DNA of 64,000 nt from Setaria digitata (GCA_003640385.1 RCAB01000029.1:62001-126000), one strand, 5' to 3'. Shown: positions 37,523-49,590, numbered from the stretch's first letter. Numbers and translations are program-made. The notes: generated by a model not told the origin, from the sequence alone.

Positions 37523-40424
37523 CTTCATTTGACATGACAGGAAGTTTTTACTTCTGAAGATGTATGCTTCCTGTACTCTCGTCTCTTCATTGAACAAGTT
37601 GTTAGATTGGTTACTATCATTTGTTTTGGTAGTTAATCAAAAGACAAAAAGCTATGCAGTAGCAGAAGTTCTGTTATATCCATTATCCGTTGTCATCCTT
37701 CATACATCTTTTTTCCTTTCAGATTTCTTTTTTTTTTTTTGTTTTGAAAAACAATTTCTCCGTTACAAACTTGTTTGTTTACAACTAAAATATTTCTCTC
37801 TTTCTATGATGAAAAAGGCGAGAAGAGATGTGATGGCATGGATATTTTAGTTCTTTTGTTCTTTTAAAATGAAGAAAATGGTGTATTTATTATGCTTTCA
37901 GTATTTTCCATCATCTCGGAATATTGATCCTCGGCTAAAATTCCACTTTTAAAAAAGCCTGATACGTATTGAAAGCTGGTAAATTAAGAATTTTTAAGCG
38001 TTTTTTTTTTTTTTTTCGTTTTAATCCATATTTAAAGATGAAATCTTTTAGATTTCGCGAATTATCTTTACTCTTATTTAATGACACTTAATTAGAAAAA
38101 TTAAATCGATGAAGTGAAGTTCGTTATTAGAGGTGGTGAAAGTATTGATGAAATTAAATTAATTGCTTTAATCATCATTCATTTTATCCATACTTCAATC
38201 ATTTAATTGTTCGAAAGAAAAATATGCTTATTGATTATTGTTTAGATTTGTTAGATAAAGATACTTTCCCTTATCAGATTAAAAATTCTAAATTTCTCGC
38301 TATTCCAATTAAACCGTAGAAGGAGATGCAAAGTTATATAATATTTGAATCAAGAAATTTTTTTGAATTATTCCAAGAACAAATAAGGTTTTTTTTTTGA
38401 GAAAAAGAGTAATTTAAATAAATTTCATTTATTTTTCAAGTCTTCTTAAAAAGCAACAAGACTAACAATTTCCTGATCGAAATAATATAACTTTCATACA
38501 GCTTTGATATTTCATCAATTTTTACTTCTAACGGATTTGTGGTGTAAAATTGGTTTCGCATTATCTCTAGTGGATGGCATGTAGTTTTTTTTCTTTGATT
38601 TATTTTTCTAATTTGCTTCCAGTGTTGTGTTTTTTTTTTGCGTTATCGTTATGCTATTTTCATTAAAATTAATTAATGAAATATTGTAAAATGGTGTAAT
38701 TCCTTATCAGTTTATAGATTTTTGAACGCTTCTACGACGCAAATATAATTTATTTGGAAGAAATAGCAGTGGATATCGAATAAGCAAATATTGTTCACTT
38801 ATTAATTTGAAGTGAGAAATTTACTAAAATATTTTTTCCTTTTTTTTTCCTTTGCATTTTGAAATTTGCGAATTTTCTTGACATTCTAGAAGAGACAGTT
38901 AGTCAGTATAATTTCTACTGAAATTCGATTCTGATTGTTAATTTTCAACTTCGAGAAGTTTTAGATAAAAAAAAAAACAATACGCTGCAGAGATCTCTTG
39001 CAATGCTTTAGGTGATGATGATAAGATGGGGTAATTATCACATTTGCAAGTATATATTTGTGCTTTCCTTGACTTAGTTGTTGAAGATTGGAAAGGTTAT
39101 ACACTCACGTCATCTGTCCTCATGTTCTAAATCGAAAAAAAAAAAATTTTCTTGAATATTGTTTTTAAATCATCAATTCTTATATTTTCGAAAAATACTG
39201 TTAAAACGTTGCTGTTTTATTTACTTTATTTGTTTTTTCTTTTTAACTTCCTATTTTTAAATATTTTTGATCAATTGATAAAATGCAAATCCTTCTAAGG
39301 GTTGTAATGATCGATAGGAGTAGAGCTTCTCTTGCCACTGGATGTCAGGAATGATAGAGGATCACTTTTTCAGGATGACCAGTCATTTTATTCTTTGGTT
39401 TTTTTTCATCCATTTTGCTAGGCTAACAGTTGGACGGACAGTTTACTAAAACGGACGAACAATCGGCTAACTTTTTGGTTTCAGTGATCCATTTCCATTT
39501 TTTGTCGGAATGATAATATGAATGGGTTTCGACTTGTGAGAATGATGATATATTTTATCTCTTAGCTCATTTCTTTCTGCAGTTATTCCATATTTTCTGG
39601 TATTTGCAATGAATTTCACGACCATGAATTCAGTTGAAGGATTCAGTTGAACTAGGTCTCTTCCTGTGTAATCAATAACCGATCTAATCTTACTGAAAGA
39701 AATTAGTGACAGCAGATGTCTTTATATCACCGGTACTTCATTAATCTTAACTTAATTATTTAATTGTTGTAAATTGTTCTACGAATTTTTTGACATATTT
39801 AATCGGAAGGAATGGCCAGTTTCTTTTCTTCCGTGAACTTTGTCAAATTGCAGCAAATAATTTCGAATAGGATTGGAATTATTACTTTAGTGTTGTACTT
39901 GCCTGGTACAAGGGAGAAATATTATGGAACACAATCAACTTTAATGTTTTTTTTTTTCTTTTTTTTTAATGAATTTTTAGGAAAATTGTTGAAATCTTAC
40001 AGCAGATGAATTTTAAGTAAACTCTGAACGAAAAAAAAAAAAAAAAATCAAGCAACTTCTGTACATCTTCGATTTTCTTCTACTCTATGTTATCCAGTTG
40101 TTGCTCAGTTCTCGCATTAGCAGCTAACTCTTTCAAAGAGGAAAAAGTAATGCTAGTCTGAATGACTTAGCAATCCCTTGTGTTTTCTTTACTTTTTTTA
40201 AATGCTTGAATTTTCTCTGATTTTCAAAATTTTGTTCCCAGTCTTGACATGGATAACGTAAAACTTTTCATATAAGATCGAAAAAAAAAAAAAAAAAAAA
40301 GCAAAAACAAAAGACAGTATTGGTATTGATGAGGAATAGATAAATTATTTCCAATATAATTCTTCTATTTACGATAACGAAGAATTTTTAGACTTCGGAA
40401 GAATTTTGTTCAAGTTGCACTCTT

Positions 40425-40444
40425 AACTCTCTCTCTCTCTCTCT
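40425..40444. repeat. (CT)n microsatellite
   Basis: About 10 CT units after TTAA. Confidence 0.8.
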
Positions 40445-41891
40445 GTTAAAAATTAAATTCGTTAAAAATTTCAGGCAAACATACATTTATTTCATTTTAT
40501 TCGCTCTTTTGTATTCTTTTTCCTGCTTCAGTCTTTTTTTTTTTTTTTATCGCTATGTCGAGTTTTATTAATATCAGCTGATTCTTTGAAAAGAATCACT
40601 GTTTATAAAAATTTCGTGGATGCTAACTGGACCGAACTTCCTTTCTATATTTCATTGAAGCAATCAGTATTATTAAGATTGTTTCCAAGTTTTCAAGAAT
40701 AATTTAGAAGATGAACAATTCTATTTCTAGTGAAAAGAATCCATTGTTAAAATGATTTACTGCAATTAATGATTATAGTGTTAAGGTAGATAAGATAGAT
40801 AGATAGCAATATTCAGTTAAGGTGATTCGTTATCATCGTTGTGTAATCTCTTGAGATTACAGTATTTTTTGCTTGTAAAATGGAATAAAAATTTTGATAT
40901 AGATGAGATTCCATTTAGTTTTTCTCTTATTTAAATTTTTATTAATTTTTCTATCATATCCATTATGTTCATTAATATAAGGAAAAAAAAATTCATTTTT
41001 TTCTTTTCTTGAAGAAATGGGCATCATAATATATTGAAATTTAAAATGTCTTACACATTTCTTACTTCTCATTCTTTGCCTTATTCGATATCCTTCATGA
41101 AGAAATTTTCGGAATGAAAAAAACTTCTCAAGGTTTTGAGATGATGAGGATGATTAAATCTTTCATATATTGAGTGTTGAATATTTTGTTTTTAAAAGCT
41201 ACCGAATTTATTTACTCATTTTTGGAGTTATTTTCATTTTATTATTCTGTTTTCGTCAAGCTTATGTTTACTTAGGACTTCTTCGTATTTAGATTTCATT
41301 TGTAATATTTCAATTTAACCGTTCTATATGAATATAAATACACAGATGTCATGATCCTTTGCTAGTTTGTTGGTGAAAGAAAAGGGGAAAAGTTGAAGAA
41401 ATTTTTAAAAAGTAATGAAAAAAATTAATTAGCTTCCTGTTAGTTTAGTAAGCTTCATGTTTCGATTTGTTTTACAACTTTAATAAATTCAGCTTTACGT
41501 TTGATTTGTTTACTTCACCTTTTGAACATTATTAAATGAGGCTTTCATTTGTAATTTCCAAGCAAATCACTCGATGAGCTTGTTTACAGAAAAAAAATGT
41601 AATGAGCCAAGAAAGTGAATATGTGAGCAGATGGAAAAATTATCCAGCCTTGTCTTTCAGCAGATGATTTGGCTAGGCTAGCTTGTTTCCACATCTCTTT
41701 TTATGATAATTATGGTGAAGAATAATGTTAGCCTTAACTTAGCTAAAATAACAGGTATTACACCTCCCACTGATACTGATTGTAAATTGATAAATTTATT
41801 AATGATAAGCAATTATTTGTATACTCTTGCAGAGACGAGAACTTAGACTGTAAATTCACCAGTGCTCATTAATGATATGTGCATGTAGACG

Positions 41892-43659
41892 ATGGAAAAC
41901 GTAAGTTTATTTATTTTCTATACCAGTTAATTCACATTAACTGTGAAAATTTGATTAATTTTAAAACAAAAATTTGCTACATATCTTAAAAAGAAAAATT
42001 GCAAAAAAGCAATTTCATAGTTAAAAGGTTTGTGATGAAGAAATATCACTGAGGAACTAATTAATGATTTAAAATTTTGTGATATTAAAGTTAAGAAGGT
42101 AATCGATATATAGGTTATATATATCCAAATAGATAGATGCTACGATCTAATCTTTCAAGTGTTATTCAAATAAATATCCATTAGTTATTTCTCAGTAATT
42201 ATTTTTTCAAAATTTTTAATCAGTTTTTCAATGAGTTAATTGAATTTATAATGAGTAGTGTTAAAATCCTGCAATATTTTCACTTTTTTTTTTTTTGAAA
42301 ATGAAAATGGAATAGTTTTTGAAATAATTTTTGTGAATGTTATGGAATGATGAAGTAAACTGCACCATTTCCTTTGCCTTTTTTTTTCCTTTTTTTTTTT
42401 TTTTTTTTTTTTTTCAAAATTTTTGCACACCAATAAATAATCCTTCATCTTATTTGTTATGCTTTATTTTTTTTTTTTTTTGTTTCCTCCTTTTTGCCTC
42501 ACATTATCTCAGTTCTGATAATCAAAAATTTTTCCAAAACAAGGCTAATTATTAAATCATTATAATACAATCCTTATGCTTATATTGCATTTGTCATTAC
42601 TGTGGCCAAGTTTAAAATATGCATGGAAAATAAAGTGATGCAATGAGGCCATTTATTTATTATAATTTTTAATTTTTTAAATATTAGGAAACTAGGTATT
42701 TTTTGTTAGGAAGTTAATGTTCATGTTAGGATAGAAAAAAAAAAAAAAAAGAGTAATGAAAGGTAAAATATATTTATTACCTTGATTATAAAGTTTAATT
42801 GAGGTGAAAAAAAAAGGAAACGATAACCTTATAAGGATAAATGGCAACATTTACATCACTTTTAATGCTCGTTCCAATTGCACTGCACTTTTAATTGTGA
42901 AAGAATATTTTTCAGAGCTATAACTAAACATAATTGATTTTCTTTTCTTTTTTTTTCCTCAATGAAATAACACTTTAATAACATAAAATATAAATGAAAA
43001 AGAATGAAATTGGAGGCAATAAATTTATACTTCCCAATAGAACAATATCATCTTATCATAGTGATTAATAATTAGATAGGCAGGGCATACGACATTTATG
43101 TTTTGAATCATTTTGAGCATAAACTTAAGATCTCATACAAAAACTGTAAATGGTTTTTTTTTTCTTTTTTTTTAAAACTTTAATAAGGAAATTCTTTGAT
43201 TTGTTTTTTTTTTTTTTTTTTTCCACCCAACAAAATGGGAAAAGAAAGACAAGGTGAGTCAGATGAAATTAATTTTTTGAAAGCAGAAAAGGAAATGTCA
43301 GTGAAGATGTTAAATTAAAATTGCAATTTTTGGGATGTTGAATCATAAAGTGCTAAAATTCCTCCGTAAAATTAGGCAAAAAGAAAGAGAAGAAATGAAT
43401 AATTTTGAGAATAATCTATTTAGAATTAATTGTTTGTATCATTATTACACAAAGTGGAAAAAGTTTTTAACCTTCAGTCGATGAAGAAATAATATAGTAG
43501 TGGAAATTCAGATGGATTTCAAAAAATTTCACTGCATTATATGAGTTTACGTTACTGAAAAGAAATGAAACAGTATGTTAGAGATGATAATTGATAATAT
43601 TAACAAATGAGTGTTTTTCATTTTATTTCCATCATCTTTGATAATATTTTTTAATTTTT

Positions 43660-43713
<54 letters not shown>

Positions 43714-46700
43714 TCTCTCTCTCACTCTCTATTTTTTTTAATATTGGCTCTGTTGGTATTTTGCAGGGGCACCTACCCTCAACAAACACGCCAATCTCAC
43801 CGCATGCGCAATCAGAGACATCAAACGCCCCCACAACAAATGGTAAGCCTAATTACTTACATAATTATTAATTAATCTAACTTGCCATGCTATTGCTGCT
43901 GTTTCTATTACCACTATTACTACTACTACTGGTAGTACTACTACTGTTACTACTAGATACTACTACTACTACTACTGTTGCTACTGCTACTGCTACTGCT
44001 ATTGCTACTGCTACTACCACTACTACTACTACTACAATTAAAATTGCCATTACAATTATCACAAAAGCTCCTCTTAATTGTTGTTCATGCAACATCTTCA
44101 GGATCAATGATTTATAATAACGGTAATTGATGACACAATAAATGTTTGTTAGCTGCTGAATTACGTACATGCTCCTCTTTTAACTTTATTAACGTTAATT
44201 TGATCATACTAACTAGAAATTTTAGCTTATTTTTCAGAAATTTGACAAATTTGAAGTTGTGGAAAGAGATTATTGTAATTATTAATTATGTATATTTAAG
44301 AATAGAAGGGATAAAAAGTGTTAAGTAGTAAGAGATGAACTAAATTAAATGGATAATTTTTTTTTTTTTTTTGGAGTACATTTATGAGCATTTATTAATT
44401 ATTATGAAAAGAGAAAGGATGTTTTGAGGCCTACTTCGATAGTGCATGAGGTATAGAAATTTTTATGATCATTCATTGTAAAATTTAAAATCGAGTTTTT
44501 TTTTTCGAAATATCCTTCTAATATTAAATTATTCATTTCCTGCTTGAGAGGGAAAATTCATTTGATAAAAAATTCGAAGTAGAATATTTATAATATCTTA
44601 GCTACAAATTTAGCTGTTGATGTGATAACTTCACCATAGAATTTATTATTTCTCAAATAAATCTTAAAGTTCATATATGGATAAGTTTTCCGTATCATTT
44701 GCTGTAGCATAATACCGGTGATCACCTATGAAGTTAAACAATCCGCTTGGGTTCCGATACTTGATCTCAGCTAATAATACTGCTAGTATGCAGTATCTTT
44801 ATCTGTTTACTTGCAAATGTTTTATTTAATAGTTATTACTTGGATGTTTCCTTCAGCTATACAATAAGGAAGAAAATTTTTGAATAAAGCTGTGAAGAAT
44901 TTTCTAAAAATCGACTATTGATTTTTTAACTTCTTTATAAAGCATTTTTGCATTCCATTTTCCAAGCAAATTCAGGAAAGGTGAGTGGTGGTAATAAAAC
45001 GCAATATACTTATGAATATTTGGCCCAACTGCTGAAAGATAAGAAACAGTTGGAGGCATTTCCCAATGTTTTTCATCATCTCGATCGTCTTGCTGAAGAA
45101 GGCTAGTTCTTTTAAAACATGTTTTGAGTTACAATTTTATAGTTTGACTATTCATGTTTATCTGCTAGAAATCTTTAGCATTGTAATCCATTCTTTGTAG
45201 TTTTTTTTTTTTTTTTTTGCACCTAAGGAATTTGTCTTTACATTCAGTGAGAGATTATCTTATTGGAAGTTAATTTATTGATTAAAATTTAAGAAAGAAA
45301 TCTTTTTTGGACTAATTCAGTAATCTGAATTATCCATACCTTACAGAAATCAGTAGAGTGCGAGTATCATTATTTCAATTCGAGTTTGCAAAAGATGCGA
45401 TGTCTAATTTACCAGAACCGGAAGGTGAAGTTACCACCATGACGGAAAAAATATTTGTTCCTGTAAAGGAACATCCGGATGTGAGCATTATATCCTGCCT
45501 TGCAAACATTGATATAAATATTTTTTACTTTTCTCTGCCTGACTATTTCTCATACATTTTATATTACCCATAACTAAACTAATTATTTAGTTATAATTCT
45601 AGTAAGTGATTAGACTTGAACTGAGTACAAATAGTAGTTGACCCTGAAATTTGACATTGCGGCATATTTAACTTTTAAAGTCAAGGTCCGTTGCTAACAG
45701 AAACGCTGGACAATTATTAATTAGAGCAAATAAGAACATGCTACTACGAATAAGTTTATCAATATCATTGTCAAAGGTAAACAGTTTATTTGTTGTTCAT
45801 TAACGAATTCCTTTCAGTATAATTTTGTTGGAAGGATATTAGGTCCACGCGGTATGACAGCCAAACAATTGGAACAAGAAACTGGCTGTAAAATAATGGT
45901 ACGAGGAAAAGGTTCAATGCGCGATAAAGCTAAGGTTCCAAATAGTTTTTACTACGTTTTGTTTCTGAAATAATTTTTTTTTTTTCCTAAGATTTCGCCG
46001 AATTCACTGAACTTTTCATAAATCTAGATTTTAGGTTTAGATTTAAAAGATTCACAATATTTCCGATCTGTAGGAAGAAGCAAATCGTGGAAAACCCAAC
46101 TGGGAACATTTGTCAGAAGAGTTGCATGTTCTAATACAGTGTGAAGATACACCAAATCGCGCATTGTTGAAGTTGAAACGAGCAGCAGCTGAAGTGAAAA
46201 AGTTACTTGTACCCTCAGTGAGTTTTTTTCCTTCTAGAATAATCGTTTTGGTGGTAGATTTTATGACTAGAAACTGTACAGGAAATTTTCAAAATTAATT
46301 AATTAAAACTGAAGCAAGCAGTATGAGAATGGTGTTTATATATTTTTTGTCTTCTGTACTTCTCTAGTAAGTTATTGTGTAGAAATACAAATTTTGTAGA
46401 GCAAGATCCTGCTCAACTTCACAATTATCCATCTTTAGCCATCATGAACTGGTAGAGAGAGTGTTGCTTCATATGAGCTTAAATTATTCATTGAGATGAT
46501 GAACATACTGATTATCATTAGGCGCTTCTAATTTTTAAATGATCGTATTTCAGTCAGATGATGATGAACTGAAGCGCAAACAGTTAATGGAATTAGCGAT
46601 CATAAATGGGACTTATCGGTCTGGCAATGTTAATCAAACAGCTGCTGCACAAGCTGCAGCTGCAGCTGCAGTCAACAAGAATTCTCTAGCTGCTTTGCAA

Positions 46701-47438
46701 GCTCGCCTAATGGCACCGCTACCTCTTGCTGCTACACAGGTAACGTCATGATTTTTTTTCCCTTTTATGAATACGCCATGTGTGCAATAGTGTAAACCTC
46801 TCGTGTGCTTCGAGCTTTTCACTGATTGTTCAGCTTATCTTGTGTGATTTTTTTTTCCAGCCAAATAATCTCCGGTCACCTGGTTTGGCTGGAGCGCCAA
46901 TTATTCTGTCACCTTCACGTGGTGCTGCACCAGCGGCTGCAACTGCGGCAGCTGCAGCTCTTGCAGCACAACTGCAAGCAGTAGCAAATCAACAGCAAAA
47001 TGTTGCGGCTGCATTCTCACAGCAGGGACCAGCTGCTGTGGCTGCACTGCCGGCGCAATTACTACAGAATCCTGCGTTGGCGCAGAGTGAGTATGGACAG
47101 CTATACCTCAGGTGAGCTAATTGCAGCATGCTAACTTACATGATCTGTTTGAGATCGTTCTATGTTCAGTGCCGGTGAACAGCAGTGTTGCTTGCGCTTT
47201 TGTGTGCGAATTTTGATTTAGCATGCTAACTTTCTGTATTTTCAGTTCGTTACCGTACGATCCGTCAGGTGCTGCGGGTTATGGGGCACCAGTAAGCAGC
47301 GCTGCCGCTACTCTTCAAGCTCAAGCTCAGGCTCAGCAGCAACAGCAGTATGCGGCTGCGGCTGCAGCTGCAATGCTCGGTGCCAATGCATATATCGGTG
47401 ATTATACATCAGTCGATATATCGCACGCTGGTCAGTAA
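41892..47438 (+). CDS. asd-2: STAR-family RNA-binding splicing regulator (ASD-2/Quaking)
   Basis: This is a homologue of C. elegans ASD-2 and vertebrate Quaking, which bind ACUAAC-type RNA motifs and control splicing, notably in muscle. Exons: 41892-41900 (codons MEN, flanked by an acceptor at 41832 and a GTAAGT donor), 43767-43842, 44976-45101, 45347-45480, 45818-45934, 46074-46217, 46554-46739, 46861-47111 and 47246-47438. All phases agree and the product is 411 residues. QUA1 is at about 37-76 ([20 protein letters not shown]). The KH domain is at about 100-195, with the GPRG loop at 124-127, [15 protein letters not shown] and [21 protein letters not shown]2 is near 206-225 ([16 protein letters not shown]). 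The tail is Ala/Gln-rich and ends [12 protein letters not shown]. The intron after 45101 starts with GC, not GT. Splicing from 47430 to 48820 gives a second C-terminus. Confidence 0.93.
43663..43730. repeat. Long (CT)n polypyrimidine tract before the second asd-2 coding exon
   Basis: Almost uninterrupted CT units for about 68 bases on the sense strand, ending 36 bases before the exon at 43767. The opposite strand gives a false Arg/Glu-repeat frame. Confidence 0.92.
43906..44037. repeat. (TAC)n/(TGC)n trinucleotide block in asd-2 intron
   Basis: About 130 bases of imperfect ACT/GCT units begin 64 bases after the donor of the exon ending at 43842. It yields long poly-Leu, Thr, Val/Ala and Ser frames that are not genes. 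Confidence 0.88.
44196..44213 (+). promoter_or_regulatory. Quaking-type response element in asd-2 intron
   Basis: The sense strand reads TAAT, seven bases, then TACTAAC. STAR proteins of this family bind a bipartite site of ACUAAY plus a UAAY half-site within about 20 bases. Its presence in the gene's own intron suggests autoregulation, but short motifs occur by chance in AT-rich DNA. Confidence 0.3.
44701..44795 (+). pseudogene. Degenerate 5S rRNA-like sequence
   Basis: The segment resembles a 5S rRNA from end to end. GCTGTAGCATAATACC matches the 5' stem region, GAAGTTAAACAA matches the conserved AAGTTAAGCAAC, GATACTTGATCTCAGC matches AGTACTTGGATGGGTGACC, and AATACTGCTAGTATGCAGTA matches AATACCGGGTGCTGTAGGC. 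It is about 95 bases instead of about 119, lacking roughly 24 bases after the first stem, and has many substitutions in box C. It is therefore a nonfunctional copy within an asd-2 intron. Confidence 0.48.
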
Positions 47439-48819
47439 TTGCTTTTTAAGTATGGAAAAGGCAAAAATATTTAGTACCCTAAATATTAACAACGTTCACT
47501 GTTGATAGTTTCGAATTTCGGTATCAAACAGTATTTTTTTGGATAGAATTTGAAATTACGTTTCATAATTTAATTAAGAATCAGTGTAATAGGCTATAAA
47601 GTTTGTTTTATCTTTGATGCCGCCGAACAGGAAGTTAACATGTAAAATACCCCTAGAGATGGGGTTTTGAATAGCCTTTCATGCTAAGTTGTTTTTTTTT
47701 TTTCTTTTTCTTTTTTTAAGAAATTTTTTGATTGTATCTCCGAAATTTGTTAATTTCAATATTTGAGTTACTTTTCCTCATCTCTCATATTTATTCCGCT
47801 TGAAATTTTCCTTAGTTTATTTTTATTCTCTATAAAAAGATCTCACTTCTTACGAAACATATCCTGTATTAATGACTTTTTTTTTTTTTTCAAATTCTTT
47901 TTTCTGTTGTAGTTTACATGTTATTCTCATTTCTATCTCTGTTGTTTATGGAGTGTATATCCATCCGTAGGTAAAGAAGTGTCAACGATTGAAAGTTTTT
48001 ATTTTTTATAATTGTTCAAATCTAAGACACTTAAATATATTATATGGGACAGGCGAAATTTGCTAGGATATGTGCTTTATTAGTCTTATGCCACAAATTT
48101 ATCCATTCTCTCTTAAAATTAACACCATTTTTTTTTTTTTTCTTTCTACATCACGGGTAATTTGCTGATATTAATAAGGCATTTATAGCAAAGAAATATT
48201 AATAACATAAAAGCTACCGATAGGAGAAATGTATTGAATTCCAAAATAATTCTCATTCCAGTGCTTGATCTTACTGGTGCTGATTTATTATTTTTTTTTT
48301 TTTTTTCTTTTTTCTATTTTTTGTTCATTCAGTTACTCATTTACTTGTTATTCACTTATACGAGATACCAGTTTGCTGGCTTCATTTTTTTTTTTTCTTT
48401 TTTTTTTCACCCACGGTAACACTAAAATCCACCTTATGACACTGTCTTTATTCTTACCCTTGCAAAAGATATCTTCTTACTTCCTGCAGTAAGAGAAGAA
48501 TTGGTGATTATTATATTGGTAGTACCATTATTAGCCTGTTAACAACAGTAACGATAGAAGATTCGAACACTTTACATTGGATAGCCTGGATTCATATTTT
48601 AATATTTCAGAAGAATTTTTAGTCTTTTTATAACACCTAAGCCATTTCTCCACTCATTCACTCTCTAGCCAAATTTTTTTTTTCTGTTTTTGTTTTTTTT
48701 TTTTTTTTTCCTTTTTTTGGTTTTTTTTTTTTTTTGTTTAATCGAAAGCCTTAACCTATAATTCGATACCAGTTAACCAAAATTAACCGAAAAGAAATTT
48801 GCAGAAGTATTGTTTCTAG

Positions 48820-48902
48820 GTGCAATGCTGTGTAATCAACGACGTGTACTTGGTCAAGCCAGGGACCATCCATATGGTAGTGGAAAGTCAGCTACTTCAT
48901 AA
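48820..48902 (+). CDS. asd-2: Alternative last exon of asd-2 (QKI-5-like tail)
   Basis: A TTGTTTCTAG acceptor ends at 48819. A usable donor (GCTG|GTCAGT) lies at 47430/47431, just before the stop of the short form. Joining them is in phase and replaces the terminal Gln with 26 residues: AMLCNQRRVLGQARDHPYGS, then GKSATS and a stop at 48900. The RR-x5-R-x-HPY pattern matches the C-terminus of the nuclear QKI-5 isoform (KVRRHDMRVHPYQR), the tail that holds its nuclear localisation signal. The long isoform would be 436 residues. The match and phase are seen directly; nuclear targeting is inference. Confidence 0.72.
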
Positions 48903-48981
48903 CACTTCTCACTTCAAACAAAACTTACAATTTTGCCACAAAATATACAAAACAAAATACCAACCAACACGGTTTGTTTTC

Positions 48982-48983
<2 letters not shown>

Positions 48984-49022
<39 letters not shown>
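48984..49022. repeat. (CT)n microsatellite
   Basis: About 19 CT units, 82 bases after the alternative asd-2 stop, probably in its 3' UTR. Confidence 0.9.
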
Positions 49023-49025
<3 letters not shown>

Positions 49026-49473
49026 CTCATCTAAAATAACATTTGGAAAGAGAAAAATTTTATCAAAATGAAATCGTGGGCCAGACAGGGTGTATTTACG
49101 CTAGTTGCACGTACGTGATGGGTGTTTGCATTTACAATCTCACGTTCATCTTGCCAACAAATGCTCTTTTCACTTGTACGTGCACATCTGGGACATTTGC
49201 CGCTTGCAAACAGGAAATGTTTGAAATTTTCCTCAATTCGGTTTCAGTCAGTTAATTCACTTGATATTATTTTTCTGTAGTCCTGGATGTGTATTGTGCT
49301 AGTAGTAAGAGTTTGTTGTATGTTGATGACCTAAGCAGCATTATCATAGCTGCAACTGTTAATAAAACTGTCACCATAAATTTTCAACAAAACTAACCTC
49401 ATATCCCTTACAGGATCGCTATCCGGATCAGGTATTTTTCTGGGGTTATATGCTTAAACATTTATTTCAGTCT

Positions 49474-49508
49474 TCTACTATTACTACTACTACTACTACT
49501 GCTACTAC
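49474..49508. repeat. (ACT)n trinucleotide repeat
   Basis: A short run of ACT units with one GCT interruption. Confidence 0.75.
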
Positions 49509-49590
49509 AATTGCTTTTATTGCTATTATTACCATTGTTAGTGAATATTAATTTGTCCTGTAGCGCTTTCGTTAAGTGCCTTAACTTCAT

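Larger units (their letters stand above)
19800..41832. other. 22-kb gene-poor AT-rich stretch
   Basis: No gene is recognisable. The plus strand is strongly T-rich, with many T runs of 10-28 bases, CT microsatellites and occasional A runs. Most open frames of 60-110 codons here are Phe/Ser/Leu- or Lys-rich translations of homopolymers. Isolated exon-like islands stand out at 22970-23059 (minus), 24046-24132 (plus), 25510-25659 (plus) and 34975-35171 (plus). The T bias matches the sense strand of introns elsewhere in the window, so part of this stretch may be the 5' transcribed region of asd-2 (inference). Confidence 0.5.

Noticed and set aside
40841..40862. TGTAATCTC TT GAGATTACA near-palindrome
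   Set aside because: Only 9-bp arms, which is within chance expectation for 64 kb of AT-rich sequence.
43547..43871. 95-codon minus frame with Arg-Glu repeats and an 86-codon plus frame
   Set aside because: The minus frame is the CT tract in antisense. Only the end of the plus frame is real, as asd-2 exon 43767-43842.
43877..44170. 97-codon minus frame of Val/Ala/Ser runs
   Set aside because: Produced by the ACT/GCT trinucleotide repeat in an asd-2 intron.
46634..46822. Minus frame rich in Ala/Arg
   Set aside because: Antisense shadow of the Ala-rich asd-2 exon 46554-46739.
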